This document shows, piece by piece, positions 9,117 through 17,720 of a DNA stretch of 64,000 nt. Numbering within the stretch: position 1 is the first letter of the stretch; each line of letters begins with the position of its first letter. Origin of the DNA: Vagococcus carniphilus (GTDB taxonomy: Bacteria > Bacillota > Bacilli > Lactobacillales > Vagococcaceae). A model generated the notes under the pieces. It saw only the letters and a list, made by a program, of their open reading frames with translations, had not been told where the DNA came from and ran no database searches. The stretch covers positions 2,558,001 through 2,622,000 of the forward strand of contig NZ_CP060720.1 of NCBI RefSeq assembly GCF_014397115.1, read 5' to 3'. A program made the position numbers and the translations under genes.

Positions 9117-9761
9117 TTATTTAGTAAACTGTTCCCAGTCTTTTTCAAATTGTTCAATTCCTTTTTCAGTTAATGGATGAGTCAACATATTGTCAAATAA
9201 TGCTGGTGGTATTGTGGCAATGTCACAGCCTGCTAAAGCCAATTCTTCAACATGTTTTATCGAACGAACACTAGCTCCTATAATTTCTGATTTATAGCCA
9301 AAAGTATCTATGATTGAACGACATGAATGAATTAAATCAAATCCGTCAGTTCCAATATCTTCTAATCTTCCTAAAAAGGGACTAATAAATGTTGCTCCTG
9401 CTTTAATAGCTGATAAAGCTTGTGTCACATTAAAAATTAAAGTAACATTTGTTTTTATCCCTAATTTGGATAGCACCGAAACAGCTTTTAATCCTTCTTT
9501 AGTCATCGGGATTTTTACGACTACATTTGATGACCATTGAGCTAACTCTTTTGCTTCTTCAATCATTTCATCAGCCTTAGTTCCAACTACTTCTGCACTT
9601 ACCGGTCCTGCTGTAATTTGACATATCTTCTTGATTGTTTCCTCAAAATCTTTTCCCTCTTTAGCAATAATTGATGGGTTCGTTGTCACACCATCTACTA
9701 ACCCCATCTCATTTATTGCTTGAATACTTTCAACATCTGCTGAATCAACAAAAAATTTCAT
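9117..9761 (-). CDS. Transaldolase of the FSA/TalC type
   Basis: At 214 residues this is a small class I transaldolase of the MipB/TalC/FSA group. It begins [16 protein letters not shown] and has [13 protein letters not shown], the Schiff-base lysine in [11 protein letters not shown] (Lys83), and a second block [23 protein letters not shown]. It either transfers dihydroxyacetone units between sugar phosphates or acts as an aldolase. With transketolase and the RpiB-like isomerase in the same operon, a transaldolase role in carrying erythrose-4-phosphate or pentose phosphates into glycolysis is the simpler reading. Confidence 0.9.
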   Translation of the reverse strand: MKFFVDSADVESIQAINEMGLVDGVTTNPSIIAKEGKDFEETIKKICQITAGPVSAEVVGTKADEMIEEAKELAQWSSNVVVKIPMTKEGLKAVSVLSKLGIKTNVTLIFNVTQALSAIKAGATFISPFLGRLEDIGTDGFDLIHSCRSIIDTFGYKSEIIGASVRSIKHVEELALAGCDIATIPPALFDNMLTHPLTEKGIEQFEKDWEQFTK

Positions 9762-9763
9762 CT

Positions 9764-10219
9764 TTACTCCCCACTTTCCATTGCTATAATTTGTTCTATT
9801 TTTTTAGCTGAACTTTTTCCTCTATCGTCTAAAGTAAATGTATTATTTAAGTAAGTATCTACAATTTTTTTAGCTAACTCTGGTCCAACAATCAAAGAGC
9901 CTATCGTTATAATTTGCGCATTATTACTTAATTGAGCTCTTTCTGCTGAATAAACATCATGCGTTTGAGCGGCTCTAATTCCTTTTACTTTATTAGCTGA
10001 AATTGCCATACCTATTCCTGTTCCACAGATGAGTATTCCTCGGTCTAGCTTATCATTAATAATATCATTTGCTACGCTTTCTGCAATCTTTGGATAATCA
10101 GTTTTACCATCAGCTTTAACACCGTAATCAACTACATCAAAACCTTGTGTTTCAATATAATTTTTTAGCATATCTTTTAATTCATAACCATTAATATCTG
10201 AGCCTATTCCAATTTTCAT
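9764..10219 (-). CDS. RpiB/LacAB-family sugar-phosphate isomerase
   Basis: The 151-residue protein has the RpiB fold signature: [25 protein letters not shown], and the active-site cysteine in [23 protein letters not shown] (Cys65; E. coli RpiB Cys66), followed by [25 protein letters not shown]. It isomerises a pentose 5-phosphate or a tetrose phosphate. EryI of the erythritol pathway is an RpiB homologue that interconverts erythrulose-4-phosphate and erythrose-4-phosphate, and the operon context makes that a real alternative to ribose-5-phosphate. It is the first gene of the operon, with AAAGGAGAG ahead of its ATG, 2 bases from the transaldolase. Confidence 0.85.
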   Translation of the reverse strand: MKIGIGSDINGYELKDMLKNYIETQGFDVVDYGVKADGKTDYPKIAESVANDIINDKLDRGILICGTGIGMAISANKVKGIRAAQTHDVYSAERAQLSNNAQIITIGSLIVGPELAKKIVDTYLNNTFTLDDRGKSSAKKIEQIIAMESGE

Positions 10220-10230
10220 GAATAACTCTC

Positions 10231-10361
10231 CTTTCGTTTACAAACATATCGTAAGTCATAATTCTATATTCGGCAATAAAAACATTATATTAGAAAGTAT
10301 ATTAACTTCGTTTCTTTCGTTTTATCTTTCTTTTGATTTTCGTTTGTGTGTGTTATATACT
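10231..10361. promoter_or_regulatory. Divergent promoter region with DeoR-type operator repeats
   Basis: The gap between rpiB and the regulator carries repeated CTTTCGTTT-like elements: CTTTCGTTTA at 10231, CTTCGTTTCTTTCGTTTTA from 10306, CTTTCTTTTG from 10327 and TTTTCGTTTG from 10337. Such repeats are typical of DeoR-family operators. The regulator has a clear promoter inside them, with -35 TTGATT (10333-10338), a 17-base spacer and -10 TATACT (10356-10361), which implies autoregulation. For the operon on the minus strand, a TATAAT lies at 10284-10289 without an obvious -35 box. Confidence 0.6.
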
Positions 10362-10385
10362 AAATTGTGAAAGGATTTGATCAAG

Positions 10386-11144
10386 ATGAAAAAAAGAAGG
10401 GATGAAATTGTATCTATTGTAAATGAAAAAAATGAGGTTGGCGTTACTGAGTTATCGAAAAAATTCAACGTATCTAAACCAACCATTCGTGCTGACTTAA
10501 ATGAATTAGATGAACAAGGATTAATCCATCGAACCCACGGTGGAGCCAAAAAAAAAGAATTAGACTTCCCATTAAAAGATTCTGAATATGATGAAAGAAA
10601 ACTAAAAAATATCGAAGACAAAAAAGAAATTGCCAAAAAAGCTTTATCACTTATTGAAGACGACGATTGTATCTGCTTAGATGCAAGCTCTACTTGTTAT
10701 GAATTAGCAAAACTGATCTTTTATAGTGATAAAAAAATTACTGTTTTAACAAGTGGTTTGAGAACAGCTAACCTTTTAAAAGAATCTAATAACCTAACTG
10801 TTATCATTATAGGAGGAATTGTTAAAGCAAAATCTAATGCTGTTGAGGGTAATCTATCCAGTAGTTTAATCCAAATGTTTAACATCAAAATATTTTTTAC
10901 CTCTAGCTATGCCATTTCAATTAATGAAGGATTATCTGATTTTAGCTTACATGAGGCAAACTTAAAAAATGAATTAATAAGGTCTTCTTTAAAAACTGTA
11001 GCTCTAATTGATCATACTAAATTTAATAAAAATTCAATCATTAAATTCGGAAACTTGTCTGATATCAATGCTATTATTACTGATAAAAAAATTAGCCCTG
11101 AAGTTTACAAGCAGTATAGTCAGCGTATAGATATTATAAAATAA
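10386..11144 (+). CDS. DeoR-family transcriptional regulator of the operon
   Basis: The protein has an N-terminal DeoR helix-turn-helix (RDEIVSIVNEKNEVGVTELSKKFNVSKPTIRADL, quoted in part as VTELSKKFNVSKPTIRADL) with the family landmark DLNELDEQGLIHRTHGGA. A sugar-phosphate isomerase-like sensor domain follows, with DDDCICLDASSTCYELA and VLTSGLRTANLL. I chose the ATG at 10386 (252 residues) rather than the in-frame TTG at 10377, because AAAGGA at 10370-10375 is 10 bases from the ATG but only 1 base from the TTG. It is divergent from the nine-gene operon and probably represses it until a phosphorylated intermediate binds. Confidence 0.88.
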   Translation: MKKRRDEIVSIVNEKNEVGVTELSKKFNVSKPTIRADLNELDEQGLIHRTHGGAKKKELDFPLKDSEYDERKLKNIEDKKEIAKKALSLIEDDDCICLDASSTCYELAKLIFYSDKKITVLTSGLRTANLLKESNNLTVIIIGGIVKAKSNAVEGNLSSSLIQMFNIKIFFTSSYAISINEGLSDFSLHEANLKNELIRSSLKTVALIDHTKFNKNSIIKFGNLSDINAIITDKKISPEVYKQYSQRIDIIK

Positions 11145-11154
11145 CCAAAAAAAC

Positions 11155-11190
11155 AGGATGGCTAACTAATTCTTTGCCATCCTATTTTTA
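11155..11190 (+). terminator. Terminator after DeoR-type regulator
   Basis: AGGATGGC (11155-11162) pairs perfectly with GCCATCCT (11176-11183) and is followed by ATTTTTATT. Confidence 0.8.
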
Positions 11191-11263
11191 TTACTGCCTA
11201 ATATCAAGTAAAAATAAGTTCTTTCCATCTAATTTTCTATAAACCTGTAATAAAATATTTTAA

Positions 11264-11815
11264 TTATCCAATTTTCACCGCATCCACTATCAATGAAGGA
11301 AACACCAAACTCTCTCCCTGATTTCTAGGATCACATTTTTTAGATCTATAAATTAAGCCATCTCTTATATCCCATTCATTGTGATGAAACCGACCATTTT
11401 CATCACAATACTCTAGTAATCTAGCTTCATATCCTGCTTCTTCAAACATCGCAGTTAATAGACGGTAATCATAAACAATTTTATGGTCAGCAGCTGGATG
11501 ATCTTTAGGACCTGGACCACCAACTTTAACAATACTCTGATAAACCTCATCTTGAAAGAACGCATCTGGTACTGCGCAACGAATGTAGCCATCTTTCTTT
11601 AAATAGTTGTAAGCTATTTTGGCAGCTACTACTCCTTCTTCATAAGTCAAATGCTCCCAAACGTGCTCTACTAACATCGCACTAATTGAGCATTCTTTAA
11701 ACAGTTTAGCCCAAGTCGTCTCATCTAATAAATTCAGTTCATTCTCTTCTGTATGTATCCATCCTGGATTATTGTTATATCCTCCTGAACCGACAACAAC
11801 TTTTAACTCTTCCAT
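11264..11815 (-). CDS. SAM-dependent methyltransferase-like protein
   Basis: The roughly 183-residue protein resembles the short predicted methyltransferases of the COG4627 type. It has a glycine-rich start (LKVVVGSGGYNNNPGWIHT), an LVEHVWEHLTYEEG segment like the usual SxxxEHL motif, then YLKKDGYIRCAVPDAFF and LLTAMFEEAGYEARLLEY. The canonical GxGxG SAM loop is only partly recognisable, so activity is uncertain. I placed the start at the third ATG, because GGAGGA lies 9 bases before it and overlaps the first possible start. It stands alone, convergent with the regulator. Its substrate is unknown. Confidence 0.6.
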   Translation of the reverse strand: MEELKVVVGSGGYNNNPGWIHTEENELNLLDETTWAKLFKECSISAMLVEHVWEHLTYEEGVVAAKIAYNYLKKDGYIRCAVPDAFFQDEVYQSIVKVGGPGPKDHPAADHKIVYDYRLLTAMFEEAGYEARLLEYCDENGRFHHNEWDIRDGLIYRSKKCDPRNQGESLVFPSLIVDAVKIG

Positions 11816-11934
11816 AATCATATCTCCTCCAATCATTTATACGAAAAAAAATTGTATTCATAATACTTCTAAAAGTCTGTTTTAATTACAAACATGATAC
11901 AATTTATATAGATAAAAAGGAAGGAGTGACTTAT

Positions 11935-13005
11935 ATGTTTTTAGCCATTAATGAAATTAAACATTCCCTTTTTCGTTATTTTTTAGTAACTGGCGTCATG
12001 TTTTTAATTGCTTATCTTGTCTTTTTTCTTACAGGACTTGCTTATGGACTTGCTGAAGACAACCGAACTGCCATCGACAAATGGGAAGCTGATCATATTA
12101 TTCTATCCAAAGATTCCAATGAAAACTTAAACATGTCCATGATTCCTCCTGAAAACTTTGAACACATTAAATCAACTGACAAAGCTCAGTTAAGACAAAC
12201 ACCTAATATCATCTCTAAAAGTGGTAACTCTGAAACCATTAATGTTGCCTTTTTTGGTATTGATCCCTCAGAATTTTTAACGCCTAACATTATTGAAGGA
12301 CACCTTTTTAAAGAAAAAAATGAAGCTGTTCTTGACCAAAGTTTAAAAGAACTCAACAATATCAACATTGGGGATACTTTAAAACTTTCAGGAAGCACCG
12401 CTAAGATTAAAGTTGTTGGTTTTACTGATGATGCTAAATACAATATCTCTCCTGTCATTTTCGTTTCAATGGACACCTTTAAAACCGTCAAATTTAAAAA
12501 TGATAGTTCTTCAAAAAATGTTAACTTACCACTAAATGCTATTGTTACGCGTGGTAAACCACAAGACGTTCCAAGTACACTCAAAACAATTCCAATCAAA
12601 ACCTACATTCAAAACCTACCTGGCTACAACGCCCAAGTTTTAACATTTGGTTTCATGATTGGCTTTCTTATTTTAATTGCTGCCATTGTAATTGGTATTT
12701 TCATTTATGTTTTAACAATGCAAAAGATAGATATCCTTGGTGTCATGAAAGCTCAAGGTGTTTCTAATCGTTATATTTCTTTTTCAATTGTTTGCCAAAC
12801 CTTTATTCTTTCTATTACTGGTGTTGGAACTGGAATGCTCCTGACTTTCTTAACTTCTTTAGTTCTTCCTAAAAAAGTTCCATTTGCAATTAATCCTTCT
12901 TTTTACTTAGTTATTGGATTTTTAATGGTTATATTTGCCTTAATCGGAGCACTTTCTTCAGTTAAATCAATTGTTAAAATTGATCCCTTAGAAGCAATTG
13001 GATAG
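11935..13005 (+). CDS. ABC transporter permease, FtsX/HrtB-like
   Basis: This roughly 356-residue protein has the MacB/FtsX permease pattern: one N-terminal membrane helix (FLVTGVMFLIAYLVFFLTGL), a large extracytoplasmic domain of about 190 residues, then three C-terminal helices, the last near YLVIGFLMVIFALIGALSSV. It is followed after 11 bases by its ATPase. The pair looks like HrtB/HrtA, which exports haem in related bacteria; other substrates are possible. I chose ATG 11935 over GTG 11926 because AAGGAAGGAG precedes the ATG at a normal distance. No haem-sensing regulator gene lies next to it. Confidence 0.8.
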   Translation: MFLAINEIKHSLFRYFLVTGVMFLIAYLVFFLTGLAYGLAEDNRTAIDKWEADHIILSKDSNENLNMSMIPPENFEHIKSTDKAQLRQTPNIISKSGNSETINVAFFGIDPSEFLTPNIIEGHLFKEKNEAVLDQSLKELNNINIGDTLKLSGSTAKIKVVGFTDDAKYNISPVIFVSMDTFKTVKFKNDSSSKNVNLPLNAIVTRGKPQDVPSTLKTIPIKTYIQNLPGYNAQVLTFGFMIGFLILIAAIVIGIFIYVLTMQKIDILGVMKAQGVSNRYISFSIVCQTFILSITGVGTGMLLTFLTSLVLPKKVPFAINPSFYLVIGFLMVIFALIGALSSVKSIVKIDPLEAIG

Positions 13006-13016
13006 GAGTGAAAAAA

Positions 13017-13721
13017 ATGAATGCTATTGAATTTATAAATGTTAAAAAGACATTTCAAGATGGTGATCAGACAATTGAAGCCTTAAAAACAACTAATTTT
13101 TCAGTTAAACAAGGTGAGTTTGTGGCAGTTATTGGCCCTTCTGGTTCTGGAAAAAGTACTTTTTTAACGATTGCTGGTGGCTTACAAACCCCTAGTGAAG
13201 GTCAAGTATTAGTAAATGGCAAACCTCTTAGTAATAATAAAGAAAAAATAAGAGCCAACATCCGTTTTGAGGAGATTGGCTTTATCTTACAAAGTTCAAA
13301 ATTGATTCCTTTCTTAACTGTGGAAAAGCAGCTTATTCTTGTTGATAAAATCAAAAAACAAACGCCACAAATGACTCATCTCTTTAAAGATCTTGGTATT
13401 GAACAATTAACACATAAGTACCCTGAAGATTTATCTGGTGGTGAGAAGCAACGTGTCGCCATAGCTCGTGCTTTATATAATAATCCTTCTATTATTTTAG
13501 CTGACGAACCCACCGCAAGTCTTGATACCAAAAGAGCTTACGAAGTTGTTCAAATTTTAGCTAGAGAAACAAAAGAGAAAGCAAAAGCTACTATCATGGT
13601 GACCCATGATTTAAGAATGATCGCTTCTTGTGATCGTGTTTTAAAAATTGAAGATGGCTTCTTATCTGAAATAAACGACCCAAACGAATTAGAACAATTA
13701 AAAGAAAAATTGAGTATTTAA
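13017..13721 (+). CDS. ABC transporter ATP-binding protein, HrtA-like
   Basis: This roughly 234-residue ATPase has Walker [10 protein letters not shown], a Q-loop [11 protein letters not shown], signature [15 protein letters not shown], Walker [13 protein letters not shown] and H-loop MVTHD. It belongs to the LolD/MacB-type family that pairs with FtsX-like permeases, here the gene just upstream. The ATG at 13017 is preferred to the GTG at 13008 because AGGAG, overlapping the end of the permease gene, is 8 bases from it. The two genes are clearly one operon. Confidence 0.87.
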   Translation: MNAIEFINVKKTFQDGDQTIEALKTTNFSVKQGEFVAVIGPSGSGKSTFLTIAGGLQTPSEGQVLVNGKPLSNNKEKIRANIRFEEIGFILQSSKLIPFLTVEKQLILVDKIKKQTPQMTHLFKDLGIEQLTHKYPEDLSGGEKQRVAIARALYNNPSIILADEPTASLDTKRAYEVVQILARETKEKAKATIMVTHDLRMIASCDRVLKIEDGFLSEINDPNELEQLKEKLSI

Positions 13722-13835
13722 AAATCAATCATCCCCTCTTTTTGAAAACGCTTAATTTGTTTAGGATAAACCTCCTTTTATCTATCAAACTTCGCTATAC
13801 TTATAGTAATGATATGAGAGGAGTTGTTAAATTAA

Positions 13836-14945
13836 ATGATTGTAGGTAATCACCGACCGAGTTGCTTAATTATTGACCGCAACGCTGTCAGACAAAATAT
13901 CAAAAGAGAACAAGAAAAATTAGGAAAAGATGTAGTGATTTTTGCTGTACTAAAAGCCAATGCTTATGGAATGGGTACTTTAGAAATTGCTAAAGTTGCT
14001 AAAGAAAGTGGCGTTAAAGGATTTTGTGTGGCTATTCTAGATGAAGCTATTGCTTTAAGAGAAGCAGGTTTTAAAGAACCTATTCTTGTTATGGGGGTAA
14101 CAGATATTAATGATGTTATCCTAGCAAGTCAACTAAATATTTCTTTGACTATGCCTTCTGTTGCTTGGCTAGAAGAAGTATCCTCAAAAAAATTAGAAAA
14201 ACCACTTAACGTTCACGTTAAATTAGATACTGGCATGGGACGGATTGGCTTAATTGAAGAAGATGATATTCAGAAAACTTTAGCGATTTTTGATAAAAAC
14301 TCTCAATTAAACTTAGAAGGTTTATTTATGCATTTTGCTAAAGCTGATTCTGAAGACTTAGCTCACTTTAATTTACAAAAGGAACGATTCACTCGAATGA
14401 AACGTTTCTTCTCTGACACTATCAAATATGTTCACACATCAAATTCTGCTGCTGTTATTTTTAGAGATGCTTGGGGCTCAAATATGGTTCGTTTTGGTTT
14501 TAGTATGTATGGAATGAACCCTACAGGTAAAGACTTAAAAATGCCCTATCCTGTTGCTGATGCGCTGTCAATTGAAACTGCTCTGACTCATGTTAAACAA
14601 TTAAAAAAGGGAGAATCTATTAGTTACGGAGCTACTTACTACACGAAGTCTGATGAATGGATTGGTACCCTTCCTTTTGGTTATGGAGATGGTTTTCCTC
14701 GTACGCTTCAAGGTTTTGAAGTCATTGTTGAAGGAGAAAAAACTCCGATTGTCGGCCGCATGTGTATGGATCAATGCATGATTAGACTACCGAAAGAATA
14801 TCCTATCGGAACAAAAGTAACGATTGTTGGGAAAAATGGTGACCAGATTAATACACTACAAGATATGGCTGATCACGCAAACACAATTTGCGCAGAGCTT
14901 CTTTGTCGGTTCACAGATAGGATGCCCCGTTATTACATTAATTAG
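13836..14945 (+). CDS. alr: Alanine racemase
   Basis: The 369-residue protein is a PLP-dependent alanine racemase, which supplies D-alanine for peptidoglycan. The PLP lysine is in VLKANAYGMG (Lys40), and the second catalytic residue, tyrosine, is in SISYGATYYTK. GRMCMDQCMIRLP is the conserved C-terminal domain motif. It starts at an ATG preceded by AGAGGAG at 12 bases and ends at a strong terminator, so it is transcribed alone. Confidence 0.93.
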   Translation: MIVGNHRPSCLIIDRNAVRQNIKREQEKLGKDVVIFAVLKANAYGMGTLEIAKVAKESGVKGFCVAILDEAIALREAGFKEPILVMGVTDINDVILASQLNISLTMPSVAWLEEVSSKKLEKPLNVHVKLDTGMGRIGLIEEDDIQKTLAIFDKNSQLNLEGLFMHFAKADSEDLAHFNLQKERFTRMKRFFSDTIKYVHTSNSAAVIFRDAWGSNMVRFGFSMYGMNPTGKDLKMPYPVADALSIETALTHVKQLKKGESISYGATYYTKSDEWIGTLPFGYGDGFPRTLQGFEVIVEGEKTPIVGRMCMDQCMIRLPKEYPIGTKVTIVGKNGDQINTLQDMADHANTICAELLCRFTDRMPRYYIN

Positions 14946-14957
14946 AACAATCTATAT

Positions 14958-15000
14958 AAAAATCACGATAAACAACATTTGCGTTTATCGTGATTTTTTT
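14958..15000 (+). terminator. Terminator after alr
   Basis: AAATCACGATAAAC pairs with GTTTATCGTGATTT around a short loop, followed by a run of T. Confidence 0.88.
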
Positions 15001-15189
15001 ATGATTAAAAGATTTATATTTCTATACTTCATCTAAAAATATATAATAGACTTATATAACTTAATTAGATAAACAACCTTTAATTTCTTAATGTAAAATG
15101 AGTTTATAGTTACTTAATTTCACTATTTATAAAGACTTTTGACTGATAGCTTAAGATAAATCATATAAACTTTAATAAAGGAGGACACT

Positions 15190-15582
15190 ATGGAGGTATC
15201 GGAAAAATTACAAAATAAGCGAAAAGAGATGAATCTCACTCAGGAGGAAATAGCTGAAAAAATCCATGTTTCAAGACAAACTATTTCTAACTGGGAAACA
15301 GGTAGAACTTTACCTGATATCAAAAGTTTGATACTAATAAGTGAAATTTATAACATTTCTTTAGATACATTATTGAAGGAGGATAACGAGATGGTGAATC
15401 ATTTACAAAATCTCTCAGATAATAACAAATTTTTAAAACTATTTTGTGCATTACTTTTAATTAATATCGTATTGATAATAACAATAGCACTAATAAAAAA
15501 CACCCTATTAACACCTATTCTACTTACGTTGATAGCCTTTAACACGGTTTGTATTTTCTTTCTAATTATTAAAAAAATCTAG
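15190..15582 (+). CDS. XRE-family regulator with membrane tail
   Basis: The 130-residue protein has an N-terminal XRE helix-turn-helix (LTQEEIAEKIHVSRQTISNWETGRTLPD). After a short linker come two hydrophobic helices (about residues 80-100 and 107-127), so the DNA-binding domain is tethered to the membrane. AAAGGAGG precedes the ATG. The 103-residue membrane protein gene follows after 21 bases and is probably co-transcribed. Such pairs are common in Firmicutes and are often linked to antimicrobial or envelope responses, but nothing here fixes the target. Confidence 0.75.
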   Translation: MEVSEKLQNKRKEMNLTQEEIAEKIHVSRQTISNWETGRTLPDIKSLILISEIYNISLDTLLKEDNEMVNHLQNLSDNNKFLKLFCALLLINIVLIITIALIKNTLLTPILLTLIAFNTVCIFFLIIKKI

Positions 15583-15603
15583 TTAATTAAGGAGGTCTTC
15601 ATC

Positions 15604-15915
15604 ATGAAAGCTAGTCTCTTATTTTTACTTGTAGCAATAATTTCTTTTACAGCTATTTGTCTTGCTTACTATATGTACCAATTAGTTCTAATCGATGCCA
15701 AAAGCAGAAACATCCCTAAGCCAAAATTTTGGGCCTTTCTTGCCTCTTCTTCTCAAAATGGAGCAGGTATTACTATGTATCTCTTTAAGCGAAAAAACAC
15801 ATTAATTTTTTTGAATACTGACGATCAAGAAAAAATAATTAAAATCAAAAGAAAAATATATGCTTTGTTAATATTTGATTTAACTATTTTTATTCTTGCT
15901 ATTTTTATTCTATAA
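15604..15915 (+). CDS. Small membrane protein, unknown function
   Basis: The 103-residue protein has one N-terminal helix (LFLLVAIISFTAICLAYYMY), a charged middle, and one C-terminal helix (ALLIFDLTIFILAIFIL). The middle holds KPKFWAFLASSSQNGAGI and a KxKRK-type basic patch. AAGGAGG is placed well before its ATG. It is the second gene of the XRE operon and is followed by a terminator. I do not recognise the family. Confidence 0.6.
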   Translation: MKASLLFLLVAIISFTAICLAYYMYQLVLIDAKSRNIPKPKFWAFLASSSQNGAGITMYLFKRKNTLIFLNTDDQEKIIKIKRKIYALLIFDLTIFILAIFIL

Positions 15916-15931
15916 GAATCTTTTCTAACTA

Positions 15932-15970
15932 GAGATTGCGTCAACACTTGTCGCAATCTCTCACTTTTTC
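15932..15970 (+). terminator. Terminator after XRE operon
   Basis: GAGATTGCG (15932-15940) pairs perfectly with CGCAATCTC (15952-15960), followed by TCACTTTTT. The 3' end of the convergent GNAT gene begins in the T tract. Confidence 0.75.
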
Positions 15971-16485
15971 AACACATAACTTGGATGATTCAATCCTGTC
16001 GGTTCATAATAATAATCTGCTTCATATTGAAAGCCTAGCTTCTCCAACATCTTTCGTGAGGACACATTTTCTGGATTATGTCCTGCTCGTAATATACTTA
16101 CTTGTTTCTCTTCAAAAGCATAGTCAATGATTGCTATAGCTGCTTCAAATCCTAGTCCTTTTCCCCAGTACTCTTTTTTCAAATGAAATCCTATTTCAAA
16201 AACTGAATCTTCACCTACACAAGGACGCAGTCCACAGCATCCTACTAACTCACCACTACTAATTTCAAAAATCGGAAAATACTGAACATGAAACGCTTCA
16301 TAATTAGCTACTTCTAAATCTAATCTATCCTCAATTTCTCGCCTATCGAAGTAACCTTTAGCGCTAATATGCTTAGTGACTTCTGGATCTCCCCATAATG
16401 GAATGGCTAACTCGATGTCTTCTTTCTTCCAAATCGAAAAACCAAGTCTTTCAGTTGTTAAAAAATAATCACGCATTTGAGTCAC
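15961..16485 (-). CDS. GNAT acetyltransferase, RimJ/RimL type
   Basis: The 174-residue protein has the RimJ/RimL-like layout of the GNAT superfamily: TTERLGFSIWKKEDIELAIPLW near the start, the acetyl-CoA loop region KKEYWGKGLGFEAAIAIIDYAFE, and GHNPENVSSRKMLEKLGF at the C-terminus. It would acetylate an amino group of a protein or small molecule. A ribosome site (AGGAGTGACTCAA) precedes the ATG. It is one of two neighbouring but dissimilar GNAT genes. Confidence 0.8.
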   Translation of the reverse strand: MTQMRDYFLTTERLGFSIWKKEDIELAIPLWGDPEVTKHISAKGYFDRREIEDRLDLEVANYEAFHVQYFPIFEISSGELVGCCGLRPCVGEDSVFEIGFHLKKEYWGKGLGFEAAIAIIDYAFEEKQVSILRAGHNPENVSSRKMLEKLGFQYEADYYYEPTGLNHPSYVLKK

Positions 16486-16526
16486 TCCTTATTTTTTATT
16501 AATAAAATTATAGCATGCTATGATCC

Positions 16527-16562
16527 AAAAAAGCCTTCTCTATTTTTCAAGAGAAAGCTTTA
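16527..16562 (-). terminator. Terminator after second GNAT gene
   Basis: On the minus strand AAAGCTTTCTCT pairs with AGAGAAGGCTTT (one bulge) and is followed by a T run. It lies just beyond the stop of the gene at 16569-17000. Confidence 0.65.
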
Positions 16563-16568
16563 TAATTA

Positions 16569-17000
16569 CTATTTTTTTACTAAGTGGGTAATTGGATACG
16601 GTTTGCCAAATCCGTCTATCTCATCCTCTGAGGAAACCTCAAACCCGTGTTTTAAATAAAAATTTTTAGCATTTTCATTCTGAGAATTTACGTCAATTTG
16701 ATTGATTCCTTTATTTTCCATCAGCCAATGTAAGATGCGACTTCCATATCTTTTTCCAATAAAATCAGGATCAAGAAATAACATCACTAATTCAGTATCA
16801 CTAATACCACTAAAACCAATTAGATTCCCTTCATCGTACCATAGTAATAAATCCACAGAATCTAAATGTTGTGGAATGACTTCTTTATAGAAATCAAAAT
16901 CCTCTTTTGATAAAAAATGATGTGTTTCTTTTGCTGATTTTTCCCATATATTAAGAATCGCCTCATAGTTATTTTCAGTTGCTTCTTGTTTAATTAACAT
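16569..17000 (-). CDS. GNAT acetyltransferase
   Basis: The 143-residue protein shows the GNAT core: LLLWYDEGNLIGFSGISDTELVMLFLDPDFIGKRYGSRILHWLM carries the beta4 and acetyl-CoA loop (FIGKRYGSRIL), and VNSQNENAKNFYLKHGFE is the usual C-terminal NxxAxxFYxxxGF motif. The substrate is unknown. It lies upstream of the other GNAT gene but has its own terminator. Confidence 0.8.
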   Translation of the reverse strand: MLIKQEATENNYEAILNIWEKSAKETHHFLSKEDFDFYKEVIPQHLDSVDLLLWYDEGNLIGFSGISDTELVMLFLDPDFIGKRYGSRILHWLMENKGINQIDVNSQNENAKNFYLKHGFEVSSEDEIDGFGKPYPITHLVKK

Positions 17001-17172
17001 GTTAATTTCTCCTTTATTTGTTTTTTATCCTCTCCTTTCCATCTATTCATTAATGATTTTCTGAGTATATCCCCATGCATAATAATAATTCACTCTTCTA
17101 CCTCTTCACTGTCCATTTCTATGTGGCCTATCTTAAAGAGTTACTGTTAGAAAGTCAAGAATGAAGGTATTT

Positions 17173-17643
17173 TTATTGGTTTCCTTTTTTGCTTGGATCT
17201 GCTTCACGTTCATTAGTTAATTGAATAATGACACCATAAGGATCTTTAACAATTGCATAAAAATCAGCAAACTCGTTTGTTGTTGGTTCTTGTAGAATTA
17301 CTGTGTCCTTATAAGCAACTATATCCTCATAAAGTGTTTGAGCTTCTCCAATATTTTTGGTTAAGACGCTAAACGACATTGTAGTTCCTTCTACAAAAGT
17401 CATCGATGGATAAACAGGATTATCTGCAATTTGAAGTTGAAGATTTCCAATCATTAAGATTGAGTGGGAAATAAATGCTTCCTCTTCTTTTGGTATCTCT
17501 ATCGTTGGATTCATTCTCTCCTTAAACTCTTTATTAGTAATTTTGAAAAGCAGGTCTCCATTAAATAAAGTTTGATAAAATTCAATAGCCTCATTTGCTT
17601 TTCCATTAAGTGTTAAAAATATGGCAATTTCTGTTTTTTTCAT
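17173..17643 (-). CDS. VOC-superfamily protein, PhnB-like
   Basis: The 156-residue protein is a glyoxalase/VOC-fold protein of the PhnB-like group (IFLTLNGKANEAIEFYQTLF; IVKDPYGVIIQLTNE). Its function is unknown; some members bind or inactivate small toxic molecules. It is divergent from the WYL regulator that begins 77 bases away, and a similar VOC/WYL pair occurs at 38701-40136. This arrangement suggests that the regulator controls it. Confidence 0.75.
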   Translation of the reverse strand: MKKTEIAIFLTLNGKANEAIEFYQTLFNGDLLFKITNKEFKERMNPTIEIPKEEEAFISHSILMIGNLQLQIADNPVYPSMTFVEGTTMSFSVLTKNIGEAQTLYEDIVAYKDTVILQEPTTNEFADFYAIVKDPYGVIIQLTNEREADPSKKGNQ

Positions 17644-17720
17644 ATTGTTTTTCTCCCTTCATTTGATATATTTAATGTATCATTTAAAGGTTTCAAAAGA
17701 TGACACCATTGGAGGAGTTT

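Noticed and set aside
10322-10636. Minus-strand frame of 104 codons opposite the DeoR-type gene
   Set aside because: It is a shadow of the conserved regulator gene and has no start context.
13738-13756. TGAAAACGCTTAAT upstream of alr as a catabolite (cre) site
   Set aside because: The last two consensus positions do not fit and carbon control of alr would be unusual.
15932-15960. GATTGCGTCAA at 15935 as another IS256-family end
   Set aside because: The match lies inside a perfect hairpin terminator (GAGATTGCG/CGCAATCTC) and does not extend into the rest of the IS end.
17001-17172. A small gene or RNA between GNAT and VOC genes
   Set aside because: No credible frame, hairpin or promoter pair was found in these 172 bases.
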